Source: Candidatus Woesearchaeota archaeon
GTDB taxonomy: Archaea; Nanobdellota; Nanobdellia; Woesearchaeales; WJKV01
Assembly: GCA_019323355.1 (NCBI GenBank)
Contig: JAHWHI010000061.1
Location: 1-8,551, forward strand
Direction: 5' to 3'
Length of the DNA stretch: 8,551 nucleotides
The translations under genes were made by a program, and so were the position numbers. Each line of letters opens with the position of its first letter. The stretch's first letter is position 1. Below, piece after piece: positions 1-5,773 of the stretch. Below the pieces are notes generated by a model, which was given only the letters and a program-made list of their open reading frames with translations, ran no database searches and had not been told where the DNA came from.

Positions 1-5
1 TAGCT

Positions 6-15
6 CAAAAAATAA
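6..15 (-). terminator. oligo-T terminator candidate after the microprotein gene
   Basis: On the minus strand the bases right after the microprotein stop read TTATTTTTTG, with a run of six T at 12-7. Archaeal RNA polymerase can terminate at such U-runs without a hairpin. The window ends here, so nothing further downstream can be judged. Confidence 0.35.
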
Positions 16-165
16 TCATATCCCTTCAAGGTATCTTGCTATCAGCTCTTGATAGAGAGCCTTTGCTTCACCAGCTTTTTTGCATTCAGTATTTTTTATC
101 TCTGTGACAAGTCCGCTCTCTCTTGCAAGATCCTTGTCAACAACTGCATTGTATAATGAGTTCAT
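16..165 (-). CDS. 49-residue microprotein coupled to the coiled-coil gene
   Basis: This short open reading frame begins with ATG at 165-163 and ends with TGA at 18-16, giving 49 residues (starts MNSLYNAVVD, ends YLEGI). I do not recognise a family. The sequence is polar, looks helical, has one cysteine (C28), and shows no signal peptide or membrane segment. The case for it being real is its initiation site: GAGGTG on the minus strand at 177-172, six bases before the ATG, complementary to the archaeal 16S tail, inside the last codons of the upstream coiled-coil gene. The upstream stop (169-167) is one base from this ATG, so translational coupling is likely. A T-rich run follows the stop. It could be a partner or regulator of the coiled-coil protein; that is inference only. 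Homologues with the same arrangement would settle it. Confidence 0.6.
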   Translation of the reverse strand: MNSLYNAVVDKDLARESGLVTEIKNTECKKAGEAKALYQELIARYLEGI

Positions 166-166
166 T

Positions 167-892
167 CTATGCACCTCTTATCTTCTTTACAAAAGGAATC
201 TGTCTTCGATTCTCTTCATCTACAATTACATCATTGATTGTTGAAATATATCTTCCAAGATCCCCTCTTTCTTCAACCAGCCTGTCAGTGCTTTCTTTGT
301 ATGTTGTCAGTCTCTTTTCCTCTCTTTTTATCTCTTGCGAACGTTCATCTCTTTCTTTTTCCCGCTTTGTGATTTCAAACCGCCTTGTTTCTAACTCATC
401 TTTCTTCCCGATCAAAGCTCTTTTCTTTTCAGTATAGATATCAAATTCATCTTCCTTTCCTTCCAAACCATCGACTTCTATTTCCAAGGAAGTGACTTCT
501 CCTCTTAGCCTTTTAACATCGTCTTCTAATCCTCTTATCTCTTTCTCGGCCTCTATATTGCCGACGGTCAGATCGCTTATTGATTTTTCAATGGCTCTAC
601 GCTCATCGAAATAATTGTTGATCGCTTTATTCATCTGGTCTTCTTTTGCGACCAGGTTTTCATAGTATCTTCTTGCCCTCTTCAGATCGCCTGTTATCCC
701 GATGCGATCTGTGAAGCAGTATCCAATCCGTCTGAGTATCCCAAACTGCCTGTATGCAATATCCTCGAATGTAGGATCTGAAATTTCTACTTCCCTTTCT
801 CTTGTTTTTTTTACAGGACTTAGAGAGTTCTCTGGCGGTCCCTGTGTCCCAGAAGTTTCCATGTTTTGAAGATATTCTAAAGATGAATCCAT
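167..892 (-). CDS. hypothetical coiled-coil protein, 241 residues
   Basis: I do not recognise a named family. Residues 1-40 are Pro/Ser/Thr-rich and probably disordered. Residues about 41-70 form a short, less charged segment (YRQFGILRRIGYCF region) that could be a small folded or binding element. Residues about 72-225 are a long, highly charged heptad-like stretch (Glu, Lys, Arg with Leu/Ile spacing) typical of a coiled coil. There is no signal peptide or membrane segment, so it is probably cytoplasmic. The ATG at 892 has a GAGAGG element at 907-902, nine bases upstream, and a TATA-like TTTATATCC at 951-943. It shares a divergent promoter region with the exchanger gene and is followed after one base by the microprotein gene. 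A scaffold or filament-forming role would fit the shape but cannot be shown from sequence. Confidence 0.75.
   Translation of the reverse strand: MDSSLEYLQNMETSGTQGPPENSLSPVKKTREREVEISDPTFEDIAYRQFGILRRIGYCFTDRIGITGDLKRARRYYENLVAKEDQMNKAINNYFDERRAIEKSISDLTVGNIEAEKEIRGLEDDVKRLRGEVTSLEIEVDGLEGKEDEFDIYTEKKRALIGKKDELETRRFEITKREKERDERSQEIKREEKRLTTYKESTDRLVEERGDLGRYISTINDVIVDEENRRQIPFVKKIRGA
172..177 (-). promoter_or_regulatory. Shine-Dalgarno of the 49-residue microprotein
   Basis: GAGGTG on the minus strand lies six bases before the ATG at 165, within the last sense codons of the coiled-coil gene. It matches the archaeal anti-Shine-Dalgarno and is the main reason for calling the microprotein real. 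Confidence 0.6.
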
Positions 893-942
893 TTTAGCTA
901 GCCTCTCAATTATTTTATCTGTATATTATATGGCCTGGAATG

Positions 943-951
943 GATATAAAC
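943..951 (-). promoter_or_regulatory. TATA box candidate for the coiled-coil/microprotein unit
   Basis: The minus strand reads TTTATATCC here, about 50 bases upstream of the ATG at 892. Transcription starting some 25 bases downstream would leave a short leader that includes the GAGAGG element. A second AT-rich stretch (ATATAATATAC, 931-921) is closer to the gene and is the alternative. Confidence 0.4.
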
Positions 952-1011
952 ATTTGTTGTACTAGATATGACGATTTGTAGGTGTTGCATTCACTACAAC
1001 AGGCAGCAAGA

Positions 1012-1019
1012 TTTATATA
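1012..1019 (+). promoter_or_regulatory. TATA box of the exchanger gene, leaderless spacing
   Basis: A perfect TTTATATA starts 31 bases before the ATG at 1043. At the usual archaeal TATA-to-start distance transcription would begin at or within a few bases of the ATG, and no Shine-Dalgarno is present, so a leaderless mRNA is expected. Confidence 0.65.
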
Positions 1020-1042
1020 CCTAGAAATATGCATACTTTTGC

Positions 1043-1996
1043 ATGATCTATATTGACGTCCTGATCGGTCTGGGAGCATTGATCCTGCTATTGTTCTCAA
1101 GCTCTGTTGTAGTCAAGGCAGCTGAAAACACTGCTAAGGCTTTGAGAGTCACTCCGTTTGTGATCGGTGTGACAGTCACTTCAATCGGGACATCGCTTCC
1201 AGAGATATTCACGAGTGTTGCAGCTGGGTTCAATAATCTTAATGGCATTGAATCCTCTGGTATTGCTGTTGGTAATATTATTGGTTCTGGTATGGCAAAC
1301 ATCACGATTGTTCTTGGTCTGGTTGGTCTGTTTGTAATGTTCAGGGCAACAAAGAGATCTTTGCGAAGAGACGGAACAATGCTGATTGTTGGAGTAGTAG
1401 CCTTTTTACTGACTTCTATTGACGGGTTTATATCCCGGAAGGAAGGTATAATCCTGATCGCGATATATCTGGCTTATCTGGTCTATGTCCTTTATCAGGA
1501 GAAGATTATACAGGAAGAGGACCATGTCCGTACAAAAGCTTCTTTCTGGAAAATCCTTATTGATTTTGTTTTTATTTTTGCAGGAATCGCACTTATAATA
1601 TATTCCTCTGATATGATGGTTGACAAGTTTATCCATGTTGCAGAGACACTGCAGATCCGTCCCTCTTTGATTGGGATCTTTGTCGGTCTTGGCACTTCTC
1701 TGCCAGAATTATCAGTCTCTCTTGTAGCTGTTGCAAAGCGTGCAAAAGCATTATCTCTGGGCAATCTGATCGGATCCAATATATGTGATCCTCTGCTTGC
1801 TCTTGGTTCTGGAGCTGTGATCTCAGGGTTTACAGTAGCCAGATCAGTGCTGTTCTTTGACTTTGCTTTCTGGATATTGGCAACTTTGATTGTCCTATTC
1901 CTGCTCTGGAATAACCTGAACCTTACAAAGAAGGAGTCAGCAGTGCTTGTAATGATATACATAATATTCATGTATCTGCAGTTTGTTATATTCTAA
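1043..1996 (+). CDS. Na+/Ca2+ exchanger family (CaCA) membrane antiporter
   Basis: A 317-residue integral membrane protein, close in length to the archaeal exchanger NCX_Mj and E. coli YrbG. It shows the two inverted alpha-repeats that define the family. Repeat 1 has TSIGTSLPE (T50, S51, E54) and GNIIGSGMAN (S82, N86). Repeat 2 has GLGTSLPE (T218, S219, E222) and GNLIGSNICD (S245, D249). In the known family the two Glu bind the cation at the centre, and the Asn/Asp asymmetry between repeats matches NCX_Mj, so a cation-exchange activity is well supported; Na+/Ca2+ specificity is inferred. About ten hydrophobic helices are visible, with a charged cytoplasmic-type loop around residues 152-168. 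The ATG at 1043 is favoured by the TATA box 31 bases upstream. Likely role: calcium export driven by the sodium gradient. Confidence 0.93.
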   Translation: MIYIDVLIGLGALILLLFSSSVVVKAAENTAKALRVTPFVIGVTVTSIGTSLPEIFTSVAAGFNNLNGIESSGIAVGNIIGSGMANITIVLGLVGLFVMFRATKRSLRRDGTMLIVGVVAFLLTSIDGFISRKEGIILIAIYLAYLVYVLYQEKIIQEEDHVRTKASFWKILIDFVFIFAGIALIIYSSDMMVDKFIHVAETLQIRPSLIGIFVGLGTSLPELSVSLVAVAKRAKALSLGNLIGSNICDPLLALGSGAVISGFTVARSVLFFDFAFWILATLIVLFLLWNNLNLTKKESAVLVMIYIIFMYLQFVIF

Positions 1997-2009
1997 AGCA
2001 TCGAAACAA

Positions 2010-2025
2010 TTAAATACTATTATAT
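2010..2025 (+). promoter_or_regulatory. AT-rich promoter candidate for the 76-residue protein gene
   Basis: TTAAATAC (2010-2017) and TTATAT (2020-2025) lie 38-53 bases before the ATG at 2063, in the 66-base gap after the exchanger stop. Either could act as a TATA box and leave a leader with the strong ribosome binding site. Read-through from the exchanger gene is also possible. Confidence 0.35.
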
Positions 2026-2049
2026 GCTTTTATGGATTATTATATTAAT

Positions 2050-2057
2050 GAGGTGAT
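2050..2057 (+). promoter_or_regulatory. strong Shine-Dalgarno GAGGTGAT
   Basis: An eight-base perfect complement to the archaeal 16S rRNA 3' end, five bases before the ATG at 2063; it fixes the start. The surrounding twelve bases (ATGAGGTGATAT) recur exactly before the gene at 6888. Confidence 0.8.
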
Positions 2058-2062
2058 ATATA

Positions 2063-2293
2063 ATGCCAGCAAAAGTACATTCTGGAAGAGTAAGAAGAGT
2101 GTTCAAAGGCTTCACAGCTTGGACAGGAGAAGTCACAGAGACAGGAACTAGGACAGTATATCCATTCGAAGTCCCAGTCGATAGCTTTGGAGACATTCCA
2201 AAGAAAGCTTCTGTCAAATTTACCCTGCATCCGCAACCAGGACCAGACGGTAAAAGAGGAAAGAAGCTAGCTAAAATTACAAGATTAGTATAG
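2063..2293 (+). CDS. small basic beta-rich protein, 76 residues, possible OB-fold
   Basis: I do not recognise a named family. The protein is basic and dominated by alternating hydrophobic/polar strands: GRVRRVF near residues 8-14, KGFTAW at 15-20, YPFEV at 33-37, VKFTLHP at 51-57, then a Gly/Pro/Lys loop and a final KITRLV strand. The order (G-x-V strand, KGF, a mid-protein strand, V-x-F, basic loop, last strand) recalls cold-shock/OB-fold nucleic-acid binders, but a clear RNP1 motif is missing, so this is only a fold suggestion. The start is set by the GAGGTGAT element. It has no signal peptide or membrane segment. It resembles the 79-residue protein at 6888 in length, charge and strand pattern. 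A nucleic-acid-binding role in the cytoplasm is plausible but unproven. Confidence 0.75.
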   Translation: MPAKVHSGRVRRVFKGFTAWTGEVTETGTRTVYPFEVPVDSFGDIPKKASVKFTLHPQPGPDGKRGKKLAKITRLV

Positions 2294-2295
2294 AA

Positions 2296-2326
2296 TTCTT
2301 TTATTATTTTTATTTTATTGTTGTTT
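2296..2326 (+). terminator. T-rich terminator after the 76-residue protein gene
   Basis: Right after the stop the plus strand is a broken run of T tracts (TTCTTTTATTATTTTTATTTTATTG and on), the typical hairpin-free archaeal terminator. No equally long T tract is seen on the minus strand after the convergent peptidase gene. Confidence 0.55.
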
Positions 2327-2386
2327 GCAGATAAAGAATGAGCTATTTGTTCAGATTAGTTATGGATGGATTTACTCTTAGAATTC

Positions 2387-3679
2387 TTATGGAACTGACG
2401 CTGCTAGGAAGAATTTGTCCAGGTCAAAGAATCTTCTAGCAAAATCTCTGATACGTTCTGGGGTTACAGCATTGAGATCTTCAATACAACGCGAAAGATC
2501 TCCAACTCCGTACCTGCTGAACATCTCGTATGTTGCGAAATCTTCTGCGCGCTCTGCAAGATCCTGACCAGACATAAGGAAAGCTTTTGCGATTGATCTC
2601 TTCTCCCGCTCTAATTCTTCTTCACTAACACAGGTTGTTTTTAACTTCTCAATCTCTTTATATACAATATCAAGGACTTTTTTCATTCTGCTTTTCGCAG
2701 TATTAAATGAAACAGTGAATACGCCTAGGTCTACAAAAGGATTATAATCACTCTCAATTCCATAACAATGCCCTCCTCTTTTTCTTACAAGCCAGAATAA
2801 TCTTGAGTGCTCTCCTCCTGACAAGAGGTTCTCTATTACATTTGCAACTGCAGTGTCCTGATGGTTGAAATGAATTGTTCCTTTTTTGTCCTGGAGCACA
2901 ACACCTAAAGTAACATATGCAGACTCCATTCCGTTTTTTCTCAACATGCGTTCTGTTCCTACTGTAGTAACGGGTTCTCTTGTTATTGGGAAATCAGGAA
3001 TCGGCTGAGCCCTTCTTCTGCCAAAATATCTCTCGACCATGTCCCTTGTCCTTCCATTTACTCCCCCTGATACTCCCCCGCCAACCAGTACAAGCACAAT
3101 ATTGTTAGGAACAAAATATTGTTCATAAAAATCACGCAGATGAGAACGCTTGATATTTTTTACTGTGCACGCTCTTCCTTGAACAGGATATTTTGCCGGA
3201 TGCTTTTTTAGTGCATCCTTGAAGAAAGTTTCAGTAACTACATCTTCTACATCATCTCTATACTCTCTTAGTTCTTGCAATACAACATTTCTCTCAGTAC
3301 CAACTCTTCTAGGAGTAAGATCTGCCTCAAAGGTCATTTCAGCCATAAGTGCCAGGGCTTCTTCAAGATCGCTGTTGACAACAGTTGTTGTAAATTCAAC
3401 TCCCTCTGTATTAGTTCCAGCATTGTAGCTGCCTCCGTGTTCGTCCATCATATAAGCGATCTTTTCTTGGGTCTTGCCAGAAGTGCCTTCAAAAACCATA
3501 TGCTCTAGAAAATGCGCAAGACCAGCACAATCTTTATCCTCTTCTCTGTTCATCCCAGCCTTTAAACTGATGTTGATTGCAGTAGCAGGAGTATTTACCT
3601 TTGATGTGATTAAAGTAAGACCATTAGAAAGTCTGGCCCTATAGACCGGGGCTCCGTAGATATTCCAGCTTCGTACCAT
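2387..3679 (-). CDS. M16B family zinc metallopeptidase (pitrilysin/processing-peptidase type)
   Basis: A 430-residue protein of the length of single-unit M16B peptidases, with two homologous halves. The N-terminal half carries the inverted zinc motif HFLEH (H56, E59, H60: two zinc ligands and the catalytic Glu), followed by E129 and E136; E136 sits 76 residues after H60, where the third zinc ligand is expected. GGSYNAGT (82-89) is the usual strand after the motif. The C-terminal half has the LLSGGEHSRLF segment and R299/Y306 (VRKRGGHCYG), matching the family's substrate-binding Arg/Tyr region. All catalytic residues are present, so it should be active. There is no signal peptide, so it is probably cytoplasmic. 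M16 enzymes degrade or process peptides in a closed chamber; the substrate is unknown. An AGGAAG element lies eight bases before the ATG. Some M16B enzymes work as active/inactive pairs; no second subunit is present here. Confidence 0.93.
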   Translation of the reverse strand: MVRSWNIYGAPVYRARLSNGLTLITSKVNTPATAINISLKAGMNREEDKDCAGLAHFLEHMVFEGTSGKTQEKIAYMMDEHGGSYNAGTNTEGVEFTTTVVNSDLEEALALMAEMTFEADLTPRRVGTERNVVLQELREYRDDVEDVVTETFFKDALKKHPAKYPVQGRACTVKNIKRSHLRDFYEQYFVPNNIVLVLVGGGVSGGVNGRTRDMVERYFGRRRAQPIPDFPITREPVTTVGTERMLRKNGMESAYVTLGVVLQDKKGTIHFNHQDTAVANVIENLLSGGEHSRLFWLVRKRGGHCYGIESDYNPFVDLGVFTVSFNTAKSRMKKVLDIVYKEIEKLKTTCVSEEELEREKRSIAKAFLMSGQDLAERAEDFATYEMFSRYGVGDLSRCIEDLNAVTPERIRDFARRFFDLDKFFLAASVP

Positions 3680-3701
3680 TTATGTTTCTTCCTGTCTTCT
3701 T

Positions 3702-3732
3702 GGAAAACCCCAGAACCTCTAGTTGGGTTTCC
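3702..3732 (-). repeat. imperfect inverted repeat in the peptidase leader
   Basis: GGAAAACCC (3702-3710) pairs with GGGTTTCC (3725-3732), leaving one unpaired base and a 14-base loop. On the minus strand it would lie at or near the 5' end of the peptidase mRNA, between the TATA candidate and the ATG. It may be an mRNA hairpin or an operator, or chance. Confidence 0.3.
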
Positions 3733-3752
3733 GTATTAGGTTTAGTATTTTC

Positions 3753-3761
3753 ATATTTAAG
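3753..3761 (-). promoter_or_regulatory. TATA box candidate for the M16 peptidase gene
   Basis: The minus strand reads CTTAAATAT here, about 75-80 bases upstream of the ATG at 3679. It would give a leader of about 50 bases. It faces the TATA box of the divergent membrane-protein gene. Confidence 0.4.
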
Positions 3762-3783
3762 CTTTATGATTTTGGAGTATAGG

Positions 3784-3791
3784 TTTATATA
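3784..3791 (+). promoter_or_regulatory. TATA box of the 85-residue membrane protein gene, leaderless spacing
   Basis: TTTATATA starts exactly 30 bases before the ATG at 3814, nearly the same spacing as at the exchanger gene. No ribosome binding site precedes the ATG. This supports a leaderless transcript starting at 3814 and argues against the upstream in-frame TTG at 3802. Confidence 0.6.
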
Positions 3792-3813
3792 GGAAAACTG
3801 TTTGGATCCGGGT

Positions 3814-4071
3814 ATGGCAACCAAGATCGGGCTGATATTTTTGATTGTGATCCTTGGCACGCTTATGGTGTATTTCGCATACCAGGCGACACAGGATGAT
3901 TATTCTTCGGGCTTTTTGTCTCAGTTCACTGACTCTGGCTTTATGATCGGGCATGTCGTAACAAAAGCCCTGTCAAAAGGGGACAGTGCTGTGATTACTT
4001 TTGAAGAGCTCTTTGGTGATGAGGAAAATCTAACAGAAGAAGAGAAAAAAAAGAAAATAGTGATTGGTTAG
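3814..4071 (+). CDS. small single-pass membrane protein, 85 residues, unknown function
   Basis: I do not recognise this family. Residues about 5-23 (IGLIFLIVILGTLMVYFAY) form one hydrophobic helix right at the N-terminus, preceded by a single Lys, so it may be a membrane anchor or an uncleaved signal. The remainder is soluble, with a Gly/Ser-rich middle and a charged, acidic-then-lysine tail (DEEN..EEEKKKK). There is no cysteine, so it is not itself a thiol-redox protein. The ATG at 3814 is preferred over the TTG at 3802 because of the TATA spacing. It is divergent from the M16 peptidase and convergent with the triple-thioredoxin gene; the two stop codons overlap in the four bases TTAG. A membrane-associated accessory role next to extracytoplasmic redox proteins is possible, but only position suggests it. 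Confidence 0.7.
   Translation: MATKIGLIFLIVILGTLMVYFAYQATQDDYSSGFLSQFTDSGFMIGHVVTKALSKGDSAVITFEELFGDEENLTEEEKKKKIVIG
4045..4057 (-). terminator. oligo-T terminator of the triple-thioredoxin gene inside the opposing ORF
   Basis: The minus strand has TTTTCTTTTTTTT (eight T at 4052-4045), beginning about ten bases after the stop at 4068. It is the complement of the Lys codons near the end of the 85-residue protein gene. Its position and length suit an archaeal U-tract terminator. Confidence 0.5.
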
Positions 4072-5690
4072 TTTTCTAGTTCTGCGTCAATGATCTGCTT
4101 GAATGCTTCGAATGGCATTGCACCGCTGATGCTGTAGCCGTTCACAAAGAATGCTGGAGTTCCGCCGACACCGAATTCTACTGCGTCTTCAATATCCTTT
4201 GCGATCTCATCTGCATACTTTGCACTATCAAGACAGTCATTGAATTCATCTGTGTCTAGATCAAGTTCCTCTGCAAACTCCTTGAACTTTTCTATGCTCA
4301 AGCTTGCCTGGTTCTCGAACAACAGATCATGGAATTCCCAGTACATTCCCTGGTCGTCTGCGCATTCTGCTGCTTCTGCTGCTTTCTCTGCGTTTTCGTG
4401 GAAACTCAATGGGAAGTCTCTCAGAACATATCTGACTTTTCCAGTATCAATGTACTCTTTCTTGATCTGCGGCAGTGTCTCTGTAGTGTATTTTCCGCAG
4501 AAAGGACATTCATAGTCTGTGAACTCGATTATTGTCACTTTTGCATCTACTTCGCCCATCATTGGATCGTCATCTATTGGCGGAGGTGTCAGGTATAGTG
4601 CTGCTTCAACAGAAGCAGGGTGTATCATTACCTTGTCACCAAGATCAATCATTGCTTCTTGCACTAAGCCGTAATTTGCAGCTTCTTTGATCTTGCTGTC
4701 AAAGACATATGCTGGAAGTGCATTGATCTTCAGCTCTTTGATCAAATTTTTTGCTTCTGTAACATCAAGCTCTGTAACTTCTGTTGTTGGGAATAACTGT
4801 CCTTCTATTGTCTCTAGTACTCTGCTTGTATCGCACATTGCGCAGTCTTTGTCATTTATCACAGTCAGCTTGATTTCTGGATCATTTGAAGTGTCCTGTA
4901 ATCCTGGAATCTCTGGCTGTTCTGGTTCTGGTGCAGGAGCTGGTGCTTCTCCACCAAGAATCTCTTCAAACTTTTCTGCAAATATCTGGTATGGCTGTGC
5001 TCCAGAGATAAGTTCTCCGTTAACTAGTGATGCTGGAGTTCCGCTAATGCCGTTGGCACCTGCGTCTTCTGCATCTTTCAGAACTTCCTCTTCATATTTT
5101 CCAGTGTCTAGGCATTCGTCAAACTGTTCTGTGTTCAGTCCTAAATCTGCTGCATATTTCTTCAGACTAGGAATGTCAAGAGCCTGGTTGTTTTGGAAAA
5201 GTATGTGGTTGTATTCCCAGAACTTGCCTTGCTCTGCTGCACATTCAGAAGCTTCTGCTGCTTTCTGTGCAAAAGGATGGAAACTTAGTGGCAGGTCTCT
5301 GAATACATATTTGACTTTTCCAGTGTCAACATAATTCTTAATAATGTCAGGCATTGTCTCCAATTCATGCCTTGAACAGAACGGACATTGGTAGTCAGAG
5401 AAGACAACCATTGTGATAGGAGCTTTTGGATCTCCTAAAACTTCGTCATCATCAATCAATATCTTGTTTTTTGCTTCGATAACAGGATCGATAACAAAAC
5501 CAGTTGAATCATCGCGGTCACTTGACTTATAGATGTAAACAACTGAAATTACCAGAAGGATAGCCAGCACAAGTGAAACATATTTCCATGGGTTTTTCGC
5601 TTTTTTCGGCTTATGCGAAACATGTACTTTTTTTGGTGCTTCATGAGTAGTTTCTGGCTTACTTTCTTCAGAACTTATCATTTCTTCCAT
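4068..5690 (-). CDS. membrane-anchored DsbA-thioredoxin-DsbA triple redox protein
   Basis: A 540-residue thiol-disulfide protein. Residues 1-35 are a polar, Lys-rich cytoplasmic tail and about 37-54 one membrane helix; by the positive-inside rule the rest lies outside the cytoplasm. Domain 1 (about 84-246) is DsbA/Com1-like, with CPFC at 102-105 and the cis-Pro loop SGTPA (P219). A Pro/Ala/Glu linker (249-264) follows. Domain 2 (about 270-370) is a short thioredoxin/glutaredoxin-like fold with CAMC at 283-286 and the ALPAY loop (P326). Domain 3 (about 378-540) repeats domain 1, with CPFC at 395-398 and GTPAFF (P512). Domains 1 and 3 look roughly half identical, an internal duplication. Each has a second cysteine pair 43 residues apart (C150/C193, C443/C486), probably structural. 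The likely job is disulfide formation or isomerisation in exported proteins. Single DsbA domains are common; this triple layout is unusual. Confidence 0.9.
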   Translation of the reverse strand: MEEMISSEESKPETTHEAPKKVHVSHKPKKAKNPWKYVSLVLAILLVISVVYIYKSSDRDDSTGFVIDPVIEAKNKILIDDDEVLGDPKAPITMVVFSDYQCPFCSRHELETMPDIIKNYVDTGKVKYVFRDLPLSFHPFAQKAAEASECAAEQGKFWEYNHILFQNNQALDIPSLKKYAADLGLNTEQFDECLDTGKYEEEVLKDAEDAGANGISGTPASLVNGELISGAQPYQIFAEKFEEILGGEAPAPAPEPEQPEIPGLQDTSNDPEIKLTVINDKDCAMCDTSRVLETIEGQLFPTTEVTELDVTEAKNLIKELKINALPAYVFDSKIKEAANYGLVQEAMIDLGDKVMIHPASVEAALYLTPPPIDDDPMMGEVDAKVTIIEFTDYECPFCGKYTTETLPQIKKEYIDTGKVRYVLRDFPLSFHENAEKAAEAAECADDQGMYWEFHDLLFENQASLSIEKFKEFAEELDLDTDEFNDCLDSAKYADEIAKDIEDAVEFGVGGTPAFFVNGYSISGAMPFEAFKQIIDAELEN

Positions 5691-5737
5691 TATAATAAAA
5701 CCCCCTTTGCTTGATTTTGAAACATAAAAGAACCCTC

Positions 5738-5746
5738 TTTATAAAT
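5738..5746 (-). promoter_or_regulatory. TATA box candidate for the triple-thioredoxin gene
   Basis: The minus strand reads ATTTATAAA, about 50 bases before the ATG at 5690. A leader of roughly 28 bases would include the AAAGGGGG element ten bases before the ATG. This suggests the gene has its own promoter in the 83-base gap after the flavoprotein gene, though read-through is possible. Confidence 0.45.
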
Positions 5747-5773
5747 GTTGTGAAAAATTCGTGTTTAACAGTG

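Noticed and set aside
955..1001. 7-base inverted repeat TGTTGTA / TACAACA between the divergent promoters
   Set aside because: Short arms 33 bases apart in AT-rich DNA; expected by chance without conservation data.
2048..2056. Two-codon frame ATG AGG TGA overlapping the ribosome binding site (also at 6874-6882)
   Set aside because: It arises simply because the Shine-Dalgarno GAGGTGA follows AT. The identity of both copies is explained by the shared initiation element; no evidence for uORF control.
2291..2388. Direct repeat TAGAATTCTT (2291-2300 and 2379-2388) flanking the convergent gap
   Set aside because: Ten bases containing a simple palindrome in AT-rich DNA, each overlapping or next to a stop codon; no sign of a mobile element or recombination site.
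3737..3787. Repeated TAGGTTTA (3737-3744 and 3780-3787) in the peptidase/membrane protein promoter region
   Set aside because: Eight bases only, and the second copy overlaps the TATA box; too weak to call an operator.
3802..3813. TTG start 12 bases upstream for the 85-residue membrane protein
   Set aside because: It lies only 18 bases after the start of the TATA box, probably upstream of the transcription start. The ATG at 3814 has the same TATA spacing as the exchanger gene.
4687..5334. 215-codon open frame on the plus strand inside the triple-thioredoxin gene
   Set aside because: Ser-rich, low-complexity translation opposite a strongly supported DsbA coding frame, with no promoter or ribosome binding site; a shadow of the real gene. 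The same applies to 1495-1971 (minus) and 5778-6311 (plus).
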